Source: Oscheius sp. JU75 (lineage: Eukaryota; Nematoda; Chromadorea; Rhabditida; Rhabditidae). Taken from it: 64,000 bases of DNA. Position 1 is the first letter of the stretch. Every line of letters starts with the position of its first letter. The translations under genes and the position numbers were made by a program. The notes below the pieces were generated by a model. That model was not told the DNA's origin. It made no database searches and saw nothing but the letters and a program-made list of their open reading frames with translations. Location: assembly GCA_037178855.1 (NCBI GenBank), contig JASJZC010000007.1:7068001-7132000 (forward strand). The letters run 5' to 3'. Below are positions 11,998 through 22,800 of the stretch, one piece after another.

Positions 11998-12260
11998 AAG
12001 GTACAATAAATAATCTGCTAACCAGTTGTATCGCAATGATCTGTGAACTGGCTTGGTCTCCTTCCCTCTCGTAAAACAACCTTCGCGAAATCTCAAATTC
12101 AATGGGGACTTAAATGAGTGTGTAACGAGTGCAGAGGGTCGGAAGGTCCTCCGGGATTACGGAGAAGCCGCGCAGCGGTCGCCAAAACGATGACCGCTAT
12201 CATGTGCTGCTGGGAACGCAGTGACACCTAGATGGTGCTACTACTAGACCTAATACAGTC

Positions 12261-14549
12261 ATGGTCCGCTGGAAACTCTCCATACTTTCATGGTCTCTAT
12301 TCCTAGTTACTCGCTCCAGTCCAGATGAATATCGTCTCCTCTCAGACCTTCGTCACAATTACGATCCTTACGAGAGACCTGTAGCCAATTCTAGCGATCC
12401 ACTCGTAGTCTCTGTCAAAATCTACTTGCAACAGATACTTGACGTGGTAACTCTTGGTTTGTTACTTATAAGGAGAAGTTCAGGACGAGAAGAATCAGGT
12501 TATAACCATTGTGGCGTGGATTGAATACCAGTGGAAAGATTACAAATTGACTTGGGAGCCAGAAGAGTATGGTGGTATTAAAGATATTCGTATTCCTGGA
12601 GGTGTTAATGCAATTTGGAAACCAGATGTGCTTCTATATAACAGGTACGCACCACCTATCGTTCTGACATTGTATATGCAGTTTTTAAATCATGTTGTGG
12701 AGTTTGCAAGGCAGAACAAAAGCTCAATCAAAGTTGGAAACATTGATGTTTGCGATTTTTTCCAGCTCCTGAATGCGCATGCGATTGCTTGTTTGGCAAT
12801 GACTTGTTCCTTTACAGCTTCTTGTTTTACCCAGAATCAGTTTTCAGTGCCGATGAGAATTTCGATTCCACATACCCAGTGAACTTCGTTGTCAACAGTA
12901 ATGGGCACGTATCCCAAGTCCCTCCAGGAATCCTCAAGTTGTCCTGCAAAATCGACATCACGTACTTTCCCTTTGATGACCAAATGTGCCACTTGAAGGT
13001 GGGTCGAGATGTTTGTGTGTGCTATGTGCAGATGAGTCATTAGTAGGACTCATGTGCCCGTACGGAATTGATTGCTGTCATTCATCAATCCGGATTGCGC
13101 AGAAGCCTTCAAGAAAAGTCTTTTGCAGTTCGGCTCCTGGACATATAGTGGCAACTTCATCGATTTGAGAATTAATGGTCCTGAAGGGGCGAACATTTCT
13201 CAACAGGGAATGGATATATCCTATTATGTAGAAAATGGAGAGTGGAATCTACTCGGTGGGCTAGTCGTTTTTTGAGGTAACTCGATTCCTTTGCAGCCGT
13301 TCCAGCACGGAACGAAACGTATTACTTTGATGATCAACCATATCCCTCAATTTATTTTTACCTAGTCATTCAGAGGAGAACGCTCTACTACGGTAGGAAG
13401 ATTACATTCGTCTGAAAATGTATGTTTCAGGTTTGAATCTAATCATTCCTTCATTGCTCATATCCTTAATGACCGTTCTCGGGTTTACGTTGCCTCCAGA
13501 CGCTGGAGAGAAGATTACGCTAGGTAGGGTCCTTTGAATGAAAAGTATTCATAATTTGAGAAATTACGATACTGCTCTCGGTTTGTTTCTTCTTGAGTAT
13601 GGTAGCCGACATGACACCTCCCACATCCGAAGCTGTTCCTCTGATAGGAGCATTTTTCTCCTGTTGCATGCTTGTTGTGTCAGCCTCGGTCGTATTCACC
13701 GTACTTGTTCTTAATCTCCACAACAGAAAGCCAGAAACTCATGAAATGAGTCCTTTCGTAAGTCTTTCCTGAGATCTTGCGAAGACTGTTCCAGCTCCGT
13801 AATTGCCTTCTTCGTTGGCTGCCCTGGCTTCTGATGATGCGCCGGCCAGGTACTACCATCTTCAATAGGAAGCTTTTGATGGTAATAGTGTCTTTTCAAC
13901 GATGAAAATGTGCTAAATTAGGCCGAGAGGGCGGAAGAAAATGCTCGGAAAGATCAGATGAAAGATAAGAATGGAGCAGCAAAAACGGGACCTTCCACAT
14001 CTGATAGCATGACCCTCATCAAGGGCATCCATTTGCCGAGACCTGGGTCAATCTCCTTAGATATCGACTCACCAGGTGTTCACTGAATCTGAGAAGAGTT
14101 TTGAATAACTTTTCAGGTATGAAAGTCTGCCAGAATCACATAATGACTTCTTCGATGCCGCCAACGAGTACAATAATGAAGAAACCTCCAGCGTACAAGA
14201 TTCATCCAGTATACGAATTAGACCATGAACGTAACATATTGCCACATTCCGCAACCTTATCAATTTTAGATCAAGTAACCGGAGAAATGAGCAAGTGTAT
14301 GCAGAAGGCATGTATGGAGTTGAAAACCATTTCATCGCAGATCAAAGTCATGAGAAAAAGGATGGACGAGGATGAGCGGGTGAGACCTTTTATCTGCTAC
14401 ATCCACTGTGGATCTAGGATGAACAAGCTGCAAACGATTGGAAGTTTGCTGCAGCTGTCGTCGACCGCCTATGTCTGTATGTATTCACAATCTTCATTAT
14501 CGTCTCTACGTGTGGAATCATGTTTAGTTCACCTCATTTAATAGCATAA
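12261..14549 (+). CDS. Nicotinic acetylcholine receptor-like subunit, non-alpha (no loop C Cys pair)
   Basis: Eleven exons: 12261-12446, 12484-12644, 12848-12998, 13129-13255, 13297-13392, 13431-13523, 13561-13757, 13795-13881, 13922-14075, 14117-14379 and 14418-14549, giving 548 residues. It is a Cys-loop ligand-gated cation channel subunit of the plasma membrane, part of a pentamer. Visible: a signal peptide, ligand-domain blocks (WKPDVLLYN), the Cys-loop C149-C163 (FPFDDQMC), M1 from about residue 241, M2 with the cation-selective GEK start, M3, a cytoplasmic loop with [11 protein letters not shown], and M4 after NDWKFAA. Loop C ([14 protein letters not shown]) has no YxCC pair, so this is a non-alpha subunit, resembling the nematode acr-9/acr-14 group as I recall it. 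A glutamate occupies the 4' position of M2 where glycine is usual. It starts 264 bp after the 7TM receptor stop, on the same strand. Confidence 0.9.
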
Positions 14550-14694
14550 AGTGAAGGTATTGGATAATGTTTGGCAGAAGCTCACCGAAAAGAGTAAAAC
14601 AACGACACGTACAGGATAGATTAGTAGGGGATTTTAACAAAACAATAGGGAGACCGAATCACAACATATTGAAAAGAACACGTAAAAGTACAAG

Positions 14695-17600
14695 TTAATC
14701 ATCAGCTTCTTCTCCCTCATCTTCTTCATCATCACTTTCCTCTTGTTTTTCCTCGTTCTCTTCTTCCTTCACTTCCTTTTTCTCTTCCTCTTCATCTTCT
14801 TCGTCCTCGTCCTCGTCCTCTTCTTCTTCCTCCTTTTTGTCCACCCCTTCGTCGCTAGAGGAACCGCTGTATCTCGGTCGTTTCTCAATAGAACTACGAT
14901 AGCGCCTGAGACGTCTTTTTCTGAGCGACGGAATGCCTCGCGGAACCGTCAAATCAGTCTCTTGATCACACTTGAGATCATGGATGGAAAAGACCAAAAC
15001 CAGGCGACCTCCTTTTTTCAGTTTAGCCTGTTTTCGCAGCTGAATTTTTTTTGTAGAGGATAAACAAACTTTCACCTACGTCTCCGATTTTAACATTTAA
15101 GTCCAATCGAACATGGGGAGTGTTGATGAAGAAGGCAGTGACCTTTCTAGACAGGCGACGTCCCGTGGCAGCTCCCTGAAAATCAATGATAAAAGGTTTC
15201 ATGGGATGTTACCTGAAGAGTTGGAGCTGACGGCGGTGGAGGAGGAGGTGGCGGCGGAGGCTGTGGCTGCTGTTGCATGATAATCGGTTCAACCTGCTGA
15301 AGATATGGCCTTCCATCTCGACTGGTCATTGGCTTCAAGAAGGTGGGAGCTTGTGGAGCTCCATTAATTCCTCCCTTGGGTGGAGTTATGGCCAGAATGT
15401 TGCCTCCTAAAGTGGATGCCTGAAAAATGTCTTTGAAAACAAAGCCGATGCTTCTTACATGTAGAGGGATACACTTTCCATCCGGGGTCAGCTGCATATA
15501 CTGAATGTGATCTCCTTGAGTCACAACAGGAACAAGATTGATCGGGGCATCGTTGACGGAAGTGGATGGTCCTGAATTGAAACTTCGTGGAATACTAAAC
15601 TCTTCGTTACCTGACAACTTGATGGTTTGAAAACCAGTTCTTGCGGCTCCTCCAATTGGAGCAGGATAGAGTAGCGAAGGACGTAGTCCAGGAACTCCCG
15701 TCAAAGTTGCTCCCGGTGGCAATGCTCTAGCCAGTGCAATGGCGTTTGCCTGAGTGAGTCCATTGGCAAGAACTCGAGGCTGTAAAGCAGGTCGTTTTGC
15801 CGGCTCGTGGCCCATCATTCTGTGCAAAAGACCTTCTTTGCCCTCCAAGTTCAGCAGCGGATTTGTATTCACAACCGGCTGATTAGGCGGCGGAGTGAAA
15901 AACTTGTCGACCTCTGGGTTAGGCTCATTGAGCTTGACAGATGGTCGACCAATTGGAGTCAGAAGCGGGGGACCATCAACAGACCCCGGGGTCGGTAGAG
16001 CTGGAGCGGATTGTTTAGTCGATTCAACCGAGGTAGGAGTTTTCATCGAAGTGGGTATCAGCATAGCCGGGGCACTGTGGATAATAGGAGTTTGTCCATT
16101 CGTCAGAGAAACCAACGGTGAAACTAATGGTACATGTTGAGACGTGTTAGTTAAGGTGGTAGGTGTTGATGGCTGGTACGGGGCAACAGCAAGCGTCGGT
16201 CTTCCACTGATGCCGTTCATTGGAGTTGAGTTGATGAGAGTCAAGACGGTAGAACTGGCTGACCTGGGAGCCCCAAGTTCTTGCTTACTGCATGACTGAC
16301 GAGGATTTCTTGGTTTGTACTGGTACGCCTTAACCTCAAAGCCTTTAAAAGCGAAAAAAATAGAAATCCCACATTTTTTCCTTTGGGCTTCTCCGGAGAC
16401 TCTGTAATGTTGATTGCATGTTGAAGCTGCACAACCTGAGCCTCATCCATGACGATAGGATTAATCTTGATTCCCATGTTCATCGTCTTGATTGCAAGGT
16501 CGCGAACAGTCGGGGTTCGATTCTATATTGCAATGTTCTGTGAAGTACGCAATAAAGTGTACCTGGTAGATGGAAATCTCTTTAGGAAGAACTGACGGTG
16601 CAGAGGGAGGCTGCTGTAGAGCAGGTTTCACAGGTGACTTTACTTGTCCAGGCAGTTGTGTCTGCTATATTGTTGTAAACAGTAAATATACTTGTATTCT
16701 TACATCGGTACACTGGATAACCTCGACGTTCTTTCCACTACCATGCCAGAGTACCGGATGCAGGTTTACACGAAACTGAAAATACCATATGGTGACTGCA
16801 AAACTTGTTTTGTACCCTCTTCTTGACGTATTGGAGTTTCAAACTCCTCAGCAGAGCAATTTTACGATATACATAGTCTTGGATGTGCCCAACTGAACTT
16901 TGTTAAAGAGATAGAGTCAAAACAAACTTGTGGCATGTTTGGGTGCACCGAGATAGCAGCGTTTGAGGTCCTTAAACGGGATCGCACATTGCGTCGAAGA
17001 TTCTCGGAGCAGTTGCAGAGGTTCTCCCCATTCTTTCTTCCATCTGCGGGCCATTCTATCAAAAACTACTCTTTCCGTATTCCTTGTTTTGGCCTTGACC
17101 CCACTTCGTACATTGCCTTCCTCATCGTACAAGAGTCGCTAAAATTTGAATTTGAAAACAGAAAATAGCATGCTTACCCAATCCTTTCTTGGCTTTCTGT
17201 AGTTGGAAGGATAGTCAAACGGGAACTGACAGAACTTTGGAGGTGGCTCGTCGTCATCAGAAGAGCTCGAAAACTCGGATAGCTCCAGGTTCTCTTCGAG
17301 CTGGGTAGTGAAGAACTTGTGAAGGGAAATCTTCTTCTCTCGCTTTGACAAGAACGGATCATTACCAATTCTTCTCCTGGCCTGAAAGATAACGATGTAA
17401 AAGAAAGTTGTTGAATACTACCTTTCCCATCAACTTATGGTCTCGCAGCCTTGCGGGCGTCAGACCCAGTGGATGAGGAACGGGCTCGTTTTTTGGCCAT
17501 TCAATGTCCTTGTTGAACTAAAAATTAAAATTAAAGCTAACAATGATGCTTACCCAAAATGTTTTGTAAACCATGTTCTGCAGCGGTTTTTGAAGATTCA

Positions 17601-17820
17601 GCGGATTCCAACGCGGCGGAAGCTGAAGAAAAACATAGTCAGTTACAAAAATTTGTCTTACATAAGTAGCAAACCGGGGCGATTGTTTGACAGGGAGCAT
17701 CCAATCTTCCACATCGTGAACACCTGCCTTTAATCCATCTCTATTGGTCTCCAACAGGAGATTTCGAGAGTTTTGAGGAGGCATATCACCAACGATATCA
17801 AACAATTGGTGCTCTTGCAT
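14695..17820 (-). CDS. Pro-rich, acid-tailed protein with a RAWUL-like segment (SPAT-3-like, downstream of RING gene)
   Basis: Fourteen minus-strand exons: 17662-17820, 17554-17622, 17422-17517, 17178-17381, 16928-17138, 16816-16892, 16704-16775, 16563-16664, 16373-16522, 15611-16334, 15459-15571, 15213-15419, 15080-15175 and 14695-15039, giving 874 residues with all phases matching. The ATG lies two bases after a tttcag acceptor, 47 bp from the stop of the RING gene. Around residues 230-285 the stretch KRCYLGAPKHATIGHIQDYV resembles the RAWUL ubiquitin-like fold of PRC1 RING proteins (compare the ATVDHL segment of RING1). The middle is rich in Pro, Thr and Ser, with a run of ten prolines near 15260. 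The end is a basic patch followed by a long Glu/Asp tract. It is probably a nuclear chromatin protein. Either this is a separate gene in an operon-like pair, or one gene with the upstream RING exons. Confidence 0.65.
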
Positions 17821-17867
17821 GTCTGAAATTACGAAATTTGCCAACAAGACGGAGATTCAAACGTCGC

Positions 17868-18863
17868 TTAGTTCAAATATTGTTTAATGAAATGGATGTG
17901 CGAGGAAGGAATAGCAAAAAACTCGCATTTATACGGAGGACATGCACTGAGAGAGACTCGCTTTTGAAGCAATCTCTTTCTCTTCAGCACCTCCTCGTCT
18001 TCTATCTTGGCGTCAGCTTCACGTGCAGCTCGAACCCTCTTAATTTCCTTTTCCATGAACTCCCCAAACTCGTGGCGTTGTTCGCTCAAAGGTTTCACAG
18101 GAGGTGGCGTTGGTCGGAAATATGAGCCATCGTCAGGAGAATCGCTGTCCTCTTCTGATGTATCTCTCTCGAAGTCTGATAGCTCTTGGTCTTCTCGTTC
18201 GGGATCCAAGCACACATAGTTCACTTCATCTTTATTGTAGCGCATCTTAAAATTTGTTGTAGGAAAAATATACTAATGATTTACTCTTTCAATTATTTTG
18301 TCGTATGTCGGATCAGGTTTAGCATCTCCAAGCGCTTTGTCTCCGCATCGAGGACAGAAACCGTACTTTTCAAGTCTCGGCCTAATACAGTCTTTGCAAA
18401 ACCGGTGATTGGCGAAGCATGACTAAAATTACAGATTTGATTAGGAGAAAGTGTAAACTGACCACAGCATGTGTCTCGTTACAAACCCGTTGACACAAAA
18501 TGCAGATGAGATCAAGTAGAAAATGATGAGAATGTGGTACATATTTGCTTGGATTGAGTCGACGAAGATTGTGCGGAAGGTAGAACTCCGACTCGTAATT
18601 GAAGAATCTGTTCGGAACAGGAGGCGCATTCGAACACGCTGGAGCAGGGTCCTCTTCCTCATTTTCTATGTAGTAATCTTGTCTCTCCAAAACAGGAGGA
18701 GTGTTTGGGTAACCGTCGTCCTTAACCATTCGCTAGAAAACAATGTACGAAAAGAACCCACATCATCTTCATCGATGAGAAGATTCGGAGGACCTTCGTC
18801 GTCAGGTTCCTCTTTTATTACTGGATGCTCCGAGGTCGAGGGAGGCTCCTCGGGAGGCTCCAT
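17868..18863 (-). CDS. RING1-like PRC1-type RING finger protein
   Basis: Four minus-strand exons: 18762-18863, 18463-18732, 18285-18422 and 17868-18245, giving 295 residues if the stop at 17868 is real. The ATG follows an acceptor (tttaag). An acidic N-terminus leads to a C3HC4 RING at residues 111-150: C111/C114 (CILC), C126, H130, C133/C136 and C147/C150 (CPRC). It continues with KPDPTYDKIIERM, which matches the PDPNFDALI segment after the RING of RING1/RNF2. RING1 proteins are E3 ligases that mono-ubiquitinate H2A in Polycomb complex PRC1; the worm homologue is SPAT-3. The last 30 residues (CEFFAIPSSHIHFIKQYLN) look like the start of a RAWUL domain but stop short, so the true C-terminus may be elsewhere. 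Confidence 0.7.
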
Positions 18864-19896
18864 CACCCTTAAATTTTGGTTTTAAAGATATTGAAAAAGT
18901 GCAGTCAAGTGAGAAAAAATTTGAAATTTGAATTGAATGCGAGGATTGAGGACGAATTAAAGGACTGTTTTGTGGCGAAGCTTAATGTTCATCAGAACAC
19001 GCCTTGAAGTGATGGTAAAAAGTAAAATAATGTCAAAAAATCTAGGATACAACAGTTAATTCACAAGACTGTCAAGGTGTCAGTGTTTATATCTGGCTCG
19101 GCGCGTTGAGGTAGTGGTCAGTTATAGTCAGCAGGGGCCGCGGCGGGACCCCGTCTCCCTCATGCCATTTTTCTATTGTGTGTGAAAAGCAAATACGCAG
19201 AAATCGATAGCATCCAGTTGTTTCTTATGACTGGATTTGTTTCTAGGTAACGAGTAAGGGTCAGACAATTGGTTATTTTTGTGGTAAGGGAAAAAAACAA
19301 GAATGATTCAGTGGATTGAGCTGAAAGGTCGGTTAAAGAGGTTGTCCCAAGACTACAGCCAAGAGTTTCAAGTGGAACGCGTTCTTCTTGGGATCTGTGA
19401 GTATTGGAAGAATCTAAAGAACGAGGTGAAAGCTACAGTTGGCGCCCATTGTTTCCTGGAACAAGTACTAGCAACTGATAGTACAAAAGTGTGGTTGATA
19501 GCGGGAAATGTCACATATCATCGTTTGAAGCTTTCTTTTTATTGAAGGTAGTTAGTTGTGAATACGAACGTGAGAAGAAAACCGCAAAACAGGATTGCAA
19601 AACAACAAATCTCTCGAGGGCTAATAGAAATGAGGTCAGTTCTTGACTATGCTCTATGCAACTGGCTGATATCACCAAAGAAGCAAAACATGCTCAGAAA
19701 CTCTCTTTTCGCGGAAACCATAAAGGTTGAAAAGAAATAAGAAGTGGAGCAGCTCCAAAGTCATTTCCGGTAGTAGCTAATGAACTCATTCGATATTAAA
19801 GTATCTTTATTGTGACAAAAAACATTTTCAAAAATAACGTATTGCACTGGGTGTGATGTTGGGTGAACAAAAAGACTATGGCTGTTGTGAGCAATG
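18864..19896. other. Spacer between the RING and MAM genes
   Basis: No supported gene. Open frames at 19303-19545 and 19558-19740 (+) show no motif and no splice pattern. A tttatt at 19806-19811 is AATAAA on the minus strand, placed as the polyadenylation signal of the MAM gene. Confidence 0.5.
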
Positions 19897-22800
19897 TTAG
19901 CAGAGAGGTCGGACCGTTTTCAGAGAGCCATCGGATTCTACCATGCCGATATCGTCCACCGCGCAGGCTCCTTGATTCGTCCTTGTATTCTCGCAGAGGA
20001 AAATAACCTGAGTGTTTCGAATTACTGTCTGTAGAGTAGTCTACTTACCCTGTCTGTTCCCTTGGGACACTTGAAACTGGCAGTCTTCCATGTTCTGTCA
20101 GAAACTGATACAAATTTGTCAGAACTGAAGGGGCAGTTCTCGATAGTGCCGCAGCAACCTGAAGAGGTTATTTTAGCCCAGTTGTGGTTTACGCTCGCTC
20201 TATAGCCGTGAGAAATAGGAATGGCAATGCCGCTGTACTCATGGCCGCGTGGCGCAATGGATAACGCGTCTGCCTACGGAGCAGAAGATTGTAGGTTCGA
20301 ATCCTGCCGTGGTCGAAACTTTTTTACCATTTCAGTATTTACCAATGATTCCATTTTCCTACCTTTAAGCTGAACTCCATGAGTTCCCTCGTAGTATCGG
20401 AATCGCATACGAGTCTTCTCTGTGAAGGCTTCAGTAACAGCCTCGAGCCCTGCTTTTTCACGAGGGTACAAGAATGTGGCGGCATAGAAGTCTCCTTCTG
20501 AAGATTATGAATGAAATCCATACATTTTGGACTAACCGCTGGATTCTTTGACTCCAGTTACTCTGTTCTTAAACTGTCCCTCGGTAACCTCGAACTTAGT
20601 GGTGATACCGCGGATCGACTGCTCTTGGTAGGCATCCTTGTAGCTGCAAGTGTTTCCATTTTCGAAGTCGCACTTTGTTGATTGGCAAATGGTCTCGCTG
20701 AACTTCTTGGTCTTGGCTCCCTTGACGACAGGTCCTGTCTTTTTTCCACTGAAAACATTTTTTGTTATTGTATTAACTGCTAACACACGTCTTGATACTC
20801 TGGATAAGAGTCTCCTCATTGGGAATCTGTGCCTGGTTGACTCCAACACCCGATCCAGATCCAGTCTCAGCGGATCCCTTCTTTCCGAAGGCAGTAGCTC
20901 CACCCTAAGCAATCATTGTTAAACGTTTGCATATTTAAATGTACCCGGAATCCAGACTCTCCAAATCGATCCTTTCCGCTGACAAGCTTAACCTCACTAT
21001 CAGGTCCTTCCTGACCTCCGAAGCCGGTATCAGATTCAGATGCTTCTACGCCCTCGCTTCCAGTCTCGGCTCGAGACTTACCACCGAAACCATGCCCACC
21101 ACCACGTCCACCAGCTGCAGTCTCTTCTCCTCCTTCAACTCCGGATTCCTCTTCTCCGAATCCATGTCCACGGCCATGGGTCTCACCTTCGTCACCTCCG
21201 AAAGGCTTCTCGAAACCTTCAGCCTCGGTGGCCTTATCAGGTAGGGTAGCCTCCTGGTGATTAGAGCTCTCAATCACCTGTTTGTGAGAGGCGGAGTTGG
21301 CAGTTTCCCGCTGAAGCTCATCCTCGTCCTATGAAACATTCAGTAAAGCCGAACAAGATTTAAAACCTGGCTCTGACATTCAGGTCCAGCGTTGTCGTAG
21401 GAAACCTCAATGTCATCGAGAATGGCAATGTCTCCCTGCTCGCTGGTAAAATCGGAGGCAACGAAGATGATCTAAATACTGAACTCAGAATAAAAAGAAG
21501 AATTGTTACATCAACGAGGGAAGTCTTAGGGAGAACAACTTCAGTAGTGGTCAGTCCCTTGCCAGGGGGGAGTTCTTGGCAATGTAGAAGAGGGTTATGC
21601 TCAACGTTGTTGGGAAAAGAGTCACGGAGACAGACTTGGAGAAGAACTTGGTTGGATTGCCAGTGTCTGTGATTCTTTTAGAAACTCTCTCAACAGTCTT
21701 TTTACTTGGCTCTGACAGTGATTGGACTGGATGAGCAGCCAATGGAGCAGGATGTAAATTGGGCCTCATCTGAGGGAGCAGCTCCGCGAGCGTAAGCCAC
21801 CAAGTAGCTTCCTTCTGAAAAACCATCTTTCAGTCTCTTTTGTTACACTTGGCACACCGCACTAAACGCTTAACCTACATTGGTCAAAAGGCGCAAAACA
21901 ATGCTGTTTTATAGAAGGTCGAGAACCCGATTAGTGGCTCGATCACCAGGCAAAACATTCATCATTACTTTCACTTAGAGAAAGGCCGGTTATCTCCTAC
22001 TCTAATGGCCATTTTGAACAGCTATTCAATCTTAACCGCGCCCCAAAGGTAGCGGAACCGGTGCCACTTAGTCGAGACAAAGTCATCCATGGATCAAGTG
22101 CACGGCGCCAGGGTGAGAAGGGTGGGAAAAGTCCGGTTTAATACCGGTATTAGCGACAAGAGATGACATGTAACCTATTGTTTTATGGTCAGGCTTCTAT
22201 CTCGCGCCGCACCCTCACGATCAATTTCGCAGATAGCCGTAAATGCAGGCTAAACTCTCTCTCTCCACACATTCGGGATCACCCTTCTCATAAATTCAAA
22301 CCACAATTGCACTTTTGTCAAATCAGCGCGAGCGGAATTAATACGCCCGAAACTAGGTTGCAAGGGAGTAGAAGTTCGATCAGAAAAGTTATAGCCGTGA
22401 CACGATCGGATTACAAAATGCCTTGACGCATAAAAGACGACTATTGGGGCCGATGGAAAGAAAGATCCTGTTGTTCATTTTAGCAACAACGAAAAAAACT
22501 CGTCGGAGTCGTATATGCGTCGCGTCCAGAAAGTGAAACCAAAGGAGGTAAGTAGGGGAAATGTCAACAGCAGATAACTCACGCATAGCAGGAGCATCTT
22601 TGAAGAGAGTGTTGTTAGGAGCTCCAGTAGCAATCTGCCAGTCAAGCTGATCTTCAGGAGATGGCACGTTGGCCCAGCAGCAGGGCTTTCCATCAAAATT
22701 ACATGTCAGTGCGGGACCTGAAAAAGTTTTTCGCTAGCTACCCTCATTCCGATAAATAGTTCGGATATCATATTCACTCTATCTTAATGTATGTCAACAG

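Noticed and set aside
13850-13865. Donor gtacta at 13850 as the end of the nicotinic exon 8
   Set aside because: It breaks frame with the next exon; the donor at 13882 keeps the frame and the family motif.
14743-15063. Plus-strand open frame of 106 codons rich in Phe and Leu
   Set aside because: It is the antisense shadow of the Glu/Asp tract of the minus-strand gene.
17862-18245. Joining RING exon 4 directly to 17820 to make one SPAT-3-like protein
   Set aside because: No consensus donor in exon 4 has the phase needed; the only phase-1 site (gtcctc near 17945) is poor. Kept as a finding rather than as the model.
19107-19114. TGAGGTAG, the let-7 family seed, at the start of a 22-base let-7-like string
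   Set aside because: The following 60 bases do not supply a good opposite arm; only about five contiguous pairs form. An 8-base match is expected by chance at this scale.
20939-21249. Two plus-strand open frames of 101 and 69 codons
   Set aside because: Shadows of the Gly/Glu-rich linker exon of the MAM gene on the other strand.
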